Shown in pieces: positions 46,392-55,500 of a stretch of DNA of 64,000 bases. The position numbers and the translations under genes are program-made. The stretch is from assembly GCA_020637635.1 (NCBI GenBank), contig JACKKB010000002.1, forward strand, positions 186,001-250,000, in the 5' to 3' direction. Under the pieces are notes generated by a model. The model made no database searches. It saw only the letters and a program-made list of their open reading frames with translations, and was not told the DNA's origin. The stretch comes from Albidovulum sp. (GTDB lineage Bacteria > Pseudomonadota > Alphaproteobacteria > Rhodobacterales > Rhodobacteraceae). How positions within the stretch are numbered: position 1 is the first letter of the stretch; the number at the start of each line of letters is the position of its first letter.

Positions 46392-47084
46392 ATGATGCGC
46401 CCTGCCGAACTGCTCATCATCGAGAACGCCACGGATTGCCCGGACTTTCGATATTACCTTCCCTTGATGAAGAAGGCTGAAAGGAACGTCACGAGTCACC
46501 CGGATATCTGCATCGAGACGTGCAAAGCGCTCGTCGAAGGGGTGTCGAAAACCATCATCCTTTCCCTCGAAGAAGGCGTGAGACCCGAAGACATCAAGGA
46601 TCTTGATGTATCGCCACTCGTGAAGCGCGCTGGCAAGCTGCTCCAGCAGGACGACACAGTCATCGAGGAAGGCTTTGTTACACGGGTTGCCTCCGTCGCG
46701 CATTTCATCGGGGTTTTGCGCAACGAGCGGGGTGACATCTCGCATGGCAAAGCAGTGCCGAAGGTGATCCAGAGCAACGACAAGCTGGCCAACGCGATTC
46801 TTCAGGTGTCCAGTGGTCTGCTGATCTACATGCTGGACACCTATTTCACCACGCTGAAGGAAAAGCGCGCACGGATCGCTCAAGCAGAACTCGAGAGAGA
46901 ACAAGCAGTCGACTTGGAGCAGATAACCTACGAAGACAACCAAGACTTCAATTCGTGGCTGGATGAAAGTTATCCCTACGATGGCAAGCTGAATTACAGC
47001 TTTGCGCTCTTTTCACTCTACTACGAAGATTACCTTGTGCGACTTGAGGAATTTCGGGACCGTGCCGATGAGGAGGAAGAATGA
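46392..47084 (+). CDS. Abi-C-like abortive infection protein within the type I operon
   Basis: This is a 230-residue protein between hsdS and hsdR, 1 bp after hsdS and overlapping hsdR by 4 bp. The middle part (CKALVEGVSKTIIL..., FIGVLRNERGDISHGKAVP) fits the C-terminal domain of abortive-infection proteins of the Abi-C type, with a conserved R-N-x-x-G-x-x-S-H-G core. Two ATG codons at 46392 and 46395 are equivalent. Its role in the R-M operon is unknown; a backup suicide response is possible. Confidence 0.65.
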   Translation: MMRPAELLIIENATDCPDFRYYLPLMKKAERNVTSHPDICIETCKALVEGVSKTIILSLEEGVRPEDIKDLDVSPLVKRAGKLLQQDDTVIEEGFVTRVASVAHFIGVLRNERGDISHGKAVPKVIQSNDKLANAILQVSSGLLIYMLDTYFTTLKEKRARIAQAELEREQAVDLEQITYEDNQDFNSWLDESYPYDGKLNYSFALFSLYYEDYLVRLEEFRDRADEEEE

Positions 47085-49954
47085 TCCAATCCGAAGCACA
47101 ACTCGAATCCGGCCTCGTCAAGCGGCTGCACAGCCTTGGGTGGGATCCCGTTGCCATAGCCGACGGGGCTGGGCTGCGCGCCAACTTGAAGGCGCAGTTG
47201 GAGGCCCACAACGGCGTCAGCCTGTCGGATGCTGAATTCGCACGCGTGCTGAACCACCTCGACAAGGGCAATGTCTTTGACAAGGCCAAGATCCTGCGCG
47301 ACCGCATGGCCCTTCCCCGCGACGATGGCACGACCGTCTATATCCAGTTCTTGAACACTGAGGAGTGGTGCCGCAACCGGTATCAGGTCACGTCGCAAGT
47401 CACCCAGGCGGGCTGCTACAAGAACCGATATGACGTGACGCTCCTGATCAACGGCCTGCCGCTGATCCAGGTGGAACTGAAGCGCCGCGGCATGGAGCTG
47501 AAGGAGGCCTTCAACCAGGTCAATCGCTACCAGCGCCATTCGTATTGGTCGGACCACGGGCTGTTTCAGTATGTGCAGCTGTTCGTCATCTCGAATGGCG
47601 TGAACACCAAGTACTATGCCAATAACCGCGATCAGGATTTCAACCAGACCTTCTTCTGGGCAGATGCTGAAAACAAGCTAATCACCCAGCTTGACGCCTT
47701 TGCCGACGCCTTCCTCGAGAAGTGCCATGCGTCAAAGATGATCAGCAAATACATCGTCCTGCACGAGAGCAACAAAGTGCTGATGGTGCTGCGGCCCTAT
47801 CAGTATTTTGCGGTCGAGGCGATTGTCGAGCGGGTGAAGGCCGGGCGGAAGAATGGCTACATCTGGCACACGACCGGTTCGGGCAAGACGCTGACCAGCT
47901 TCAAGGCTGCGCAGGTGCTGATTGAAAACCCCAAGGTGCACAAGGTGGTATTCGTCGTCGACCGTAGCGACTTGGACTACCAGACCACCAAAGAGTTCAA
48001 CCATTTCAGCGAAGGGTCCGTGGATGGCACGGACAACACAAGGGCGCTGGTGGCGCAGTTGGCAGGCGGTCACAAGCTGATCGTCACAACGATCCAGAAG
48101 CTGAACACAGCCATTTCCCGCGACAAGTTCGAGGGGCCGCTTCAGGCGGTGAAGGACGAACGAGTTGTGTTCATTTTCGACGAATGCCATCGGTCACAGT
48201 TCGGAGAAACCCACAAGCGGATCGTGGCGTTCTTCAGCCGGGCGCAGATGTTCGGTTTCACCGGCACCCCGATCTTCGCTGAAAACGCCATGGCCAAGCG
48301 GACGACCAAGGATCTCTTCGGGGAGTGCCTGCATAAATACGTCATCACCGACGCGATCAGCGATGAAAACGTCCTGCGCTTTTCGGTCGAATACTGGGGC
48401 AAACTGAAGCGCAAAGATGGAAGCCTGATCGACGAAGAGGTCGCGGGCATCAACATCAATGAATTCTTCGACCACCCCGACCGGATCAACGGTGTCGTGG
48501 ACTGGATCATCCAGCACCATGATCGCAAGACCCACAACCGCCAGTTCAGCGCGATGCTGTGCGTCAGTTCGGTGGATGCGCTGATCACTTATTACGAGGC
48601 CCTCAAGCGGCGGCGCGATGCGGGCGAGCATGATCTGCGCGTTGCCACGATCTTCACCTACACGGCCAATGAAGAAGATGCCGATGCCGACGGCATGATC
48701 GGCGATCCAGATTTCAACATCGGCGTGGACAAGCCGATCAACGTGCACACCCGCGAAAAGCTGGATCGGTTCATTGCCGACTACAACGCGATGTACCAGA
48801 CCGCCTATTCGACGAAGGACAGCCAAAGCTTCTATAACTATTACAAGGACATCGCCAAGCGAATGAAGGAGCGCGAGCGGCGCGACTTCCAGGACAAGGA
48901 CCGCGTCGACATCCTTCTTGTCGTCAACATGTTCCTGACAGGGTTCGATGCCAAGAAGCTGAACACGCTCTACGTCGACAAGAATCTGCGATACCACGGG
49001 CTGATCCAGGCGTTCTCGCGCACCAATCGCATCTTTGGCCAGGTCAAATCCCAAGGCAACATCGTCTGCTTCCGGAATCTGAAGGCCAAGACGGACGAGG
49101 CGATAACGCTGTTCTCTAACAAGGATGCCATCGAAACCGTCCTGATGGCCCCTTACGAAGAATATGTCGCGCAGTTCAACGCTGCCGTCGCCAAACTGCT
49201 GGAAATAGCCCCGGACGTGGGCAGCGTGAATGATCTGAAAACCGAAGGCGAAATGCTGGCCTTCGTGCAAGCGTTCCGCGAGTTGATCCGCGTCCGCAAC
49301 GTGCTGGGCAGCTTCACGCAGTTCAACCAAGACGACCTGACCCTCGATCCGCAGAAATTCGAGGACTACAAAAGCAAGTACCTCGACATCTATGACCGGA
49401 CAAAACGGACCAAGGAAACCGAAGCGGTGTCGATCATCGACGAGGTCGATTTCGAACTGGAGTTGATCCAACGCGATGAAATCAACGTCGCCTACATCCT
49501 TGGACTGCTGGCCGAGGTATCGCGGGATGCCGACAGCCTGGATGCCACCCAACGCGATGAAAGCGCACGCAAACGCAAGCTCGTGATGGACATGCTTAGC
49601 TCAGAGGCCCAGCTGCGCAGCAAACGTGAGCTGATTGAACGGTTCATAGAGCAGCATATGCCGAAGGCACAAGACAGCGGCGCCAGTGTGGAAGAGACAT
49701 TTCTAGCCTTCTGGAACGACGAGCGGGTCAAGGCTATGGAGGCTGTCTGCGCTGAAGAGGGCATTGCACCGGCAGCATTTCAGCGTCTTGTTGAAGACTA
49801 CCAATTCACCGGCAAGCCACCCTTGCGGGAAGCCGTTATCGATGTGCTGGAGCAAAAGCCAAAGATCCTTGAACGCAAGAAGATCACAGAGCGGATCATC
49901 GACAAGTTGCTTGCGCTCGTCGCGACGTTCGATGATGGGCTAGGGGCGCTTTGA
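47081..49954 (+). CDS. hsdR: HsdR, type I restriction endonuclease/translocase subunit
   Basis: This is a 957-residue protein. N-terminal nuclease: D118, E132 and K134 (QVELKRR) of the PD-(D/E)XK core. Helicase motor: Walker A TTGSGKT at about 264-270 and motif II DECH at 367-370, with TGTPI after it and motif VI-type RTNR near residue 646. The C-terminal ~250 residues are the helical HsdM/S-docking part. GGAGGAAGA precedes the ATG. Length is normal, no frameshift. Confidence 0.95.
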   Translation: MIQSEAQLESGLVKRLHSLGWDPVAIADGAGLRANLKAQLEAHNGVSLSDAEFARVLNHLDKGNVFDKAKILRDRMALPRDDGTTVYIQFLNTEEWCRNRYQVTSQVTQAGCYKNRYDVTLLINGLPLIQVELKRRGMELKEAFNQVNRYQRHSYWSDHGLFQYVQLFVISNGVNTKYYANNRDQDFNQTFFWADAENKLITQLDAFADAFLEKCHASKMISKYIVLHESNKVLMVLRPYQYFAVEAIVERVKAGRKNGYIWHTTGSGKTLTSFKAAQVLIENPKVHKVVFVVDRSDLDYQTTKEFNHFSEGSVDGTDNTRALVAQLAGGHKLIVTTIQKLNTAISRDKFEGPLQAVKDERVVFIFDECHRSQFGETHKRIVAFFSRAQMFGFTGTPIFAENAMAKRTTKDLFGECLHKYVITDAISDENVLRFSVEYWGKLKRKDGSLIDEEVAGININEFFDHPDRINGVVDWIIQHHDRKTHNRQFSAMLCVSSVDALITYYEALKRRRDAGEHDLRVATIFTYTANEEDADADGMIGDPDFNIGVDKPINVHTREKLDRFIADYNAMYQTAYSTKDSQSFYNYYKDIAKRMKERERRDFQDKDRVDILLVVNMFLTGFDAKKLNTLYVDKNLRYHGLIQAFSRTNRIFGQVKSQGNIVCFRNLKAKTDEAITLFSNKDAIETVLMAPYEEYVAQFNAAVAKLLEIAPDVGSVNDLKTEGEMLAFVQAFRELIRVRNVLGSFTQFNQDDLTLDPQKFEDYKSKYLDIYDRTKRTKETEAVSIIDEVDFELELIQRDEINVAYILGLLAEVSRDADSLDATQRDESARKRKLVMDMLSSEAQLRSKRELIERFIEQHMPKAQDSGASVEETFLAFWNDERVKAMEAVCAEEGIAPAAFQRLVEDYQFTGKPPLREAVIDVLEQKPKILERKKITERIIDKLLALVATFDDGLGAL

Positions 49955-50014
49955 GGACATAGCAGCCTCGCAGACCAACTCTTCCTTATGGCCCGCACAA
50001 GTTGGCCAACTAAG

Positions 50015-51988
50015 CTACTGAGTGGGCCGAGCATCAGCCGCAAGGGTTGTTAGCAGATCGTCGACGTCTGGCTTCGACGGCGCAATAAATGCTTCACCAT
50101 CAAGCCCCTGCTCCTTGAGGAAAGGTGCGTCCCTCAGCTTCTCACGAAGGCCAAGCATGCGCTTCTCGGCGCGGCGCACAAAAGTGTCATAGGTCATGGG
50201 AATGATTGTCACTCGCCCGTCCCATTCGGTCCTGTGCCCGCGCTCAGCAGAGTGGATCCGCGAGCCAAGCACGTAGCAGGTGGTTTCGGTCATATCCGTT
50301 ACCATGCCGCGCGTTATGAGCTCGCTCACATAACGCCAAGCTTGATTTTTCTGTTCGGAGCCAATGATCACACCAGGCTTCTTGATTTCGGCAATTACGA
50401 GGCGGGCGACGCCATCAACATCATGGCCGAGATCATGTGCATCGCGACTATAGAGGCCAACACTGCCATCCGGAAGCATCGCAAAATCCGGACGTTGGCG
50501 ACTGCCGGTCGCCTTCACACCGAACAACTCCTTAATAACAGTCGTCATGCCACGATTGCTCGTGAACTCTAGGCTCTCAAACTCTGGGCCGAAAACCCAA
50601 AGCGAACGTTCGAATAGCGGCTGCAAGTCCCCAACTTCATCGGATTTTTCATCATGAAGCTTTTCATCGAGATCCTTGATCAACTTTAATCTTGATTGAA
50701 TTTCATCCAGCGCATCTTTGGCAAGTCGCAAAGTCCAATCGTCAAGCAGTTGATACAAGGAGTCGAGATCTCCGGGTTGTAGTTCGTGCAGCTTGTTCAA
50801 TAGTCCGTACTTCGAAAGTGACAGCTCAAGGTTAGCTAGAATTCCAGCAACCTTACCCACCTCGTCAGTGGAAATAGTTGGGCATGCATCGATGACTTCA
50901 TCCACAAACATATTCCAGCGTTCTCGTCCAACGGGAGGCAGTTTGCGAATAGATGACGCGTGGCTTTCGCGGATCGACTCCTTGGCTTCTCGGCGGCGTT
51001 CTGCGGTGAAGCTTGAAAGATGATCTCGGATTTTTGCATGCACCAATTGCTTAGTTTCAAGCCACGCTGGGTGATCCGCGACGAAGCCAGTCCAATCTGC
51101 GCTTACTGCCTGATCAAGATGGTCCGCCGAAACGATGAATTGAAATCGTTTTGCCTCCGACGTGCGCCCGTCCAGAATTCGTTCGTGATCAAAGCCGACC
51201 CAACCTGGCGTTCCAACGAGCCGCGACTTTACGCGCCATGCGATTCCATGCTGGCGGGTTGTTCTGTCGGCTTTTTGGCTATCGATCACGATAATTTCGA
51301 CCATACCCAAGCCAGGGACATCGACGATTTCCTTCTGGATATTGCGCGTCGGAATGTCATCAAAGGTCACCAGCGTTCCATCAACGGATACCACGAAGTT
51401 TGGATCAGCAAGGAAGCGAGTACCAAGGACCTCCCGAACCGCCTCAGCGTCAAGGGAAACGCCATCCGATGCAGTTGCTGTGATTTCGGTTCCATGCCCC
51501 TGCACTTTGTCCCGTGAAGCTATCTCTTTCACATCGAAAGGCTGCGTTGTCCCGCGCCGAACCTCATAGGTAACTTCGGTGCCATCGCGCCAAGTCCGCA
51601 CTTGATACGGATCGGAAAACCTGAACGCAGCGTGCCGCCCCTTGCCGTTCCGCCCATACGCATGCCGGGCAGGCGCGTCTGAAAGATCGTCAGGCGGAGT
51701 AGACTTACTGCCTTCATCGATCGCCCGATTATAGTCGAGGGTCTTCCATCGCCGCTGGAACTGCTCCCTCGTCATGCCTTTGCCGTTATCTTTGATCGTA
51801 AAGACGATTTTTTCAGTTCGTTTGGGCCAAATTATGTCTACACGGGTCGCATAAGCGTCCCAGGCATTGGCCACTAATTCAACTATGGCGACAGCAGTGT
51901 CGGAGATGATTGGTCCGGCGTAGCGATCAAGAAAACGGTCGTCGAACAGCACTCCTTGCTTGGGAACTTCGGTATCCACGATGTCCAC
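50015..51988 (-). CDS. GHKL ATPase fused to a Shedu-like (DUF4263-like) nuclease domain
   Basis: The N-terminal region is a GHKL ATPase: helix with E-x-x-x-N (AIVELVANAWDAYA), DNGKGM (residue ~60), then GRNGKGR-like lid. The C-terminal 200 residues contain RPDFAMLPDGSVGL and LVIAEIKKPG, a PD-(D/E)XK nuclease core of the Shedu/DUF4263 kind, with the helix W-R-Y-V and R-A-E-K-R following. The GTG at 51988 is taken as start because GAGGA precedes it; the open frame extends to 52087 without a ribosome site. Convergent with hsdR. A defence role is likely by domain content and place. Confidence 0.75.
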   Translation of the reverse strand: MDIVDTEVPKQGVLFDDRFLDRYAGPIISDTAVAIVELVANAWDAYATRVDIIWPKRTEKIVFTIKDNGKGMTREQFQRRWKTLDYNRAIDEGSKSTPPDDLSDAPARHAYGRNGKGRHAAFRFSDPYQVRTWRDGTEVTYEVRRGTTQPFDVKEIASRDKVQGHGTEITATASDGVSLDAEAVREVLGTRFLADPNFVVSVDGTLVTFDDIPTRNIQKEIVDVPGLGMVEIIVIDSQKADRTTRQHGIAWRVKSRLVGTPGWVGFDHERILDGRTSEAKRFQFIVSADHLDQAVSADWTGFVADHPAWLETKQLVHAKIRDHLSSFTAERRREAKESIRESHASSIRKLPPVGRERWNMFVDEVIDACPTISTDEVGKVAGILANLELSLSKYGLLNKLHELQPGDLDSLYQLLDDWTLRLAKDALDEIQSRLKLIKDLDEKLHDEKSDEVGDLQPLFERSLWVFGPEFESLEFTSNRGMTTVIKELFGVKATGSRQRPDFAMLPDGSVGLYSRDAHDLGHDVDGVARLVIAEIKKPGVIIGSEQKNQAWRYVSELITRGMVTDMTETTCYVLGSRIHSAERGHRTEWDGRVTIIPMTYDTFVRRAEKRMLGLREKLRDAPFLKEQGLDGEAFIAPSKPDVDDLLTTLAADARPTQ

Positions 51989-52215
51989 AGTCAATCCTCG
52001 CGCGCGAACCCTTTTCTCCTTGTGCCGCGCCTTGATCGGAAATCCAATCTTAAATCGTCGACAGCCCCCCGCGACGCCACAAGGCACGCAACCTAAACTT
52101 GCAAAGCGGCAACATCGACCGTGATCTTAAGGACTGACTGGGCTAATCGACTGCTCTCAGATCTCTCCGACCGTCAGCATCATGTTCAGTTTGTCGGCTC
52201 ACGTAATTGCGCGCG

Positions 52216-52476
52216 CCCCCCTCCTCTGGTTCCTCCCCGGCCCTGAACGTATGCGGGGGGGCGCAGCGCGGCATTTCGCTAGCGATATGGATTCTCACCG
52301 GGGAAGCCACCCGGAAGCCACCTGCCTGTCGATCCTGCAAAAAGCGACTCATTATCAAAGGCTTGTGGAATCACGACCTTGGCGCGCTGGATTCTTTCGG
52401 GGAAACCAGGGAATCCACTTCCGGGGAAGCCACCTTGGCCAGAATCCATCCAGCGGAATCCACCCTTTTCGATCCG
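52216..52476. repeat. Dispersed repeat, copy 2 (GGAA(G/T)CCA-rich element)
   Basis: It is homologous to 4529-4800 in the same orientation. Identity is highest over the first ~100 bp and the CGACTCATTATCAAAGGCTT core. The octamer repeats are rearranged (GGAAGCCACC and GGAATCCACC units). No gene is supported in 51989-52512. Confidence 0.8.
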
Positions 52477-52512
52477 TGATGGATAGGCCAAGGCCACGCC
52501 TGATCACGAACA

Positions 52513-55500
52513 TCAGCTACCCTTCTGATCCACATTGACTGCTTCCGCCCCCGCTGCGAACACCAGTTCCGGCAGGACCACTTCCCACTCGTCACGGCGG
52601 AGCAGGTGGTGGTACTCCTCGTCGCCATCCTCGCGCCGCCAGGTCAGTATGGCCGCGACCTCGCCGCGCAGGAAAGTGGTGCCTTCAGGTGGGGCAAAGG
52701 CGCGGGCGAGGCGGGCAAGCGTTTGGCCTTGGGCGTTCTCGATCCGCCAGCGGTCGCCGTCGCGGAGAAGATGGACGAGGTCACCAGGGCGCGCGGCGGC
52801 GATGGCGGCCAGCGCCGGATCACCCGGCCGCAGACGCCCGGCGAAAGACAGGTCCACCAGTTTTGGGTCCGGCGGCACATAGCGCAGGCGGGCACGCGGC
52901 AGGGCTGTGGTGTCGGGGGTGACGCGGCGGGAAAGGACAGCGTCACCGGGCTGCACGAAGGCGTGCGGTCCGTCTGTCAGCACGGTCAGGGTGGACCGCG
53001 CCCGCGTCATGGCGACATAAAACAGGCGGCGTGGGGCGTCGGCATCCTCGCCGCGCGAGGGGCGATCCCAGCCGCCGTTCAGGATCGCAACATAATCGAA
53101 CTCCAGCCCTTTGGCGCGGTGGGCGGTCATCAGAAGAAGGCCCCGCTGTTCGCCACGAGCGTCCCGTGCCCATTCGCCGAACCACTGCACGAGGTCAGGC
53201 ACCGGGGCAGCCTTCTCGACCAGTTCACGCGCCAAGGTGCCGATACCTTCGCCGATCAGGTCAGTCCAACGCGATTGCGGCTGGGCGTTCAGGACGGCGA
53301 CCAGATCAGGTATGGTCAGCAGACGCGTCCGATCCAACAGCAGGGCGCGAATGAAGCCTTGCATCTCGCGTAGTCGCCACAGACTCGGCAGAGTTTCATT
53401 GGCCATGTCGATGGGAATGCCCAAGGCTTCCGCATAGGCGCGCACGGGCTCCAGCCGGCGCCAGTCGCGGGCAATGACCGCACAGCGCCGCCATGACCAA
53501 TCGGGGTCGAGCCGGGACAGGCGCTGCAGTTCGTCCAGTGCAGCCACCGCCTGCGCGGTATCACCGCCCGCGTCCAGCAGGGTGACACGCCCTTGCGCCA
53601 CGGGGTCCAGAGCCGCCCAATCTCCGCCCGGCATCGCCTTGGCGCGGGCGCGGTTCACGGTGATGTCATGGCCTGCCTTCATGCGCTGAGCAGCAGGCGC
53701 GATCACGGCATTGGCCGCCGCAATGATATGGGCCGTGGAGCGGTAGTTCTCGGTCATCCAGACCGGTTTGGCGGCATAATCCGCCTCGAACCTGCGTATG
53801 AAGTCGATGCTGGCCCCGGCGAAGGCGTAGATGTTCTGGTCATCGTCGCCCACGGCAAAGAGGCTGATGCGCAGCTCATCCTCCAGCGACCGCCCCGCCA
53901 CCGCGCCGATCAGGGCGTATTCCTCGGGGCCGATGTCCTGATATTCGTCGACCAGAAGCCAGCGATAGCCCTGGATGAGCGTTTCGCGCAGCGCCTCGGC
54001 CTCCGCCTTGGTCAGACCATCCCCGCGCAGCAGGGCCACGGCCTGCATGACAATGCCGTCAAAGTCGCGCGGGCCGTCGTGATCGCCTGCAAAGCTCGCC
54101 CCCATCAGCCGCATCGCCAGCGCGTGGCAGGTCGACACAGTCACCCCCGCTGCGTCATCCCCGATCAGGCGGCGAAGGCGTTCGCGGATCTCGGCCGCTG
54201 CGTGGCGATTGTAGGTCAGAACCAGTATACCGCGCGGGTCTTCGCGCTTCACGCGGATGAGATAGGCGATGCGGTGCACAAGCACGCGCGTCTTGCCCGA
54301 TCCTGGCCCCGCCAGCACCAGCACGTTGGTCTGTTCGCGGTCATCGCGCACGATCTCAGCCTGCACGGGGTTATCCAACGCATCAACGATGGTCCGCCAT
54401 GAGGTGCCGGTGGTCTGCCGCCGGATTTCCGTGCCGCGCCCAGGCAGCCATCGGCGCAGGAAGGCGTCGCGGTCCAGCACGAAGTAATCCTCGGAAAGGC
54501 GCTGGGCCTGATCCATCGCCTCCAGCCCCTTTTCGGCATAGGCGGCCATCACATGGGTCTGGATCGTCGTCTCGTTGTAGTGCTCTTCGAGGGGCGCAAA
54601 GTGCTGCACCGTGAAGGGCCCGCCCTTGGGGCTCAGATGAACCGTGATCGCCGGGCGGAACACCGTCAGGCCCCGGCCCAAGGTGGCAACCTGCTGTTCG
54701 TGCAGCCACAGAAGCGCGCGGTCCATCAGGCGGGTCATGTCCTTGACCTCGGCCCGCAACAGCGCATCACCGTTCAGAGCATCCAGCATCGCGCCAAGGG
54801 TGGTCTCGACCTGAATGTCCTTGCCTCGCGTGCCTTTGGCCACTTTTCCGGTGAGATGGGCCAAGAGCGCCCGCGCGCCCTGCCGCCGCAGATCGGCGGT
54901 GCGGGCAACCACAGGCCAAGAGCGTTCCAGCCGCACGAAGATCGTATTCCGACTGACCTTGCGCAGAGTCAGGTTCCCCCGCCCGCCGTCCTGATCGCGC
55001 CCGTCCTGCGCCATGCCGCGCAAGATGGTTTCCACAAGATCGGGGCGCACCTGCGCGTGGCCCTTGTCACGCAGGGCTTGGCAGGTTTCGGTCAGGTTCA
55101 AGGGTTGCGCCTCGACCCCTTCGGCATCCGGCACGGTCTCTTGCATCAGGGCGATCAAGTCGGCTTCCATCCGGGCCGCGTGATCCAGACGGCGGGCCGA
55201 GGCATCCTCGACCCCAAGATGCACATAGACCGTGACAGCCGTGTCGTTGCTGGCGATCCCCAGCACCTCAAGATCGGCAAAGGCCCGCTGCAGATCCCGG
55301 CCCGTCAGCCCGCACGCCCCGGTGAGATCATCGGTGGAAACCCCTGCGTCGATGGGCGCATTCATCACATGGCGCACGAGGTCCAGAAGCTGCTTGCGCC
55401 GCCTTCCGGTAATCTGCGCCCGGTCCAGGATCGCCGAAGCCTCATCCACCGACCGGATGCGCAGCGACGACGGGAACACCTGCACCCGGTTTTCCTCACG

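Noticed and set aside
50001..50010. GTTGGCCAAC palindrome between hsdR and the GHKL gene
   Set aside because: A lone 10-bp palindrome with no T-run or partner; not enough for a terminator or operator.
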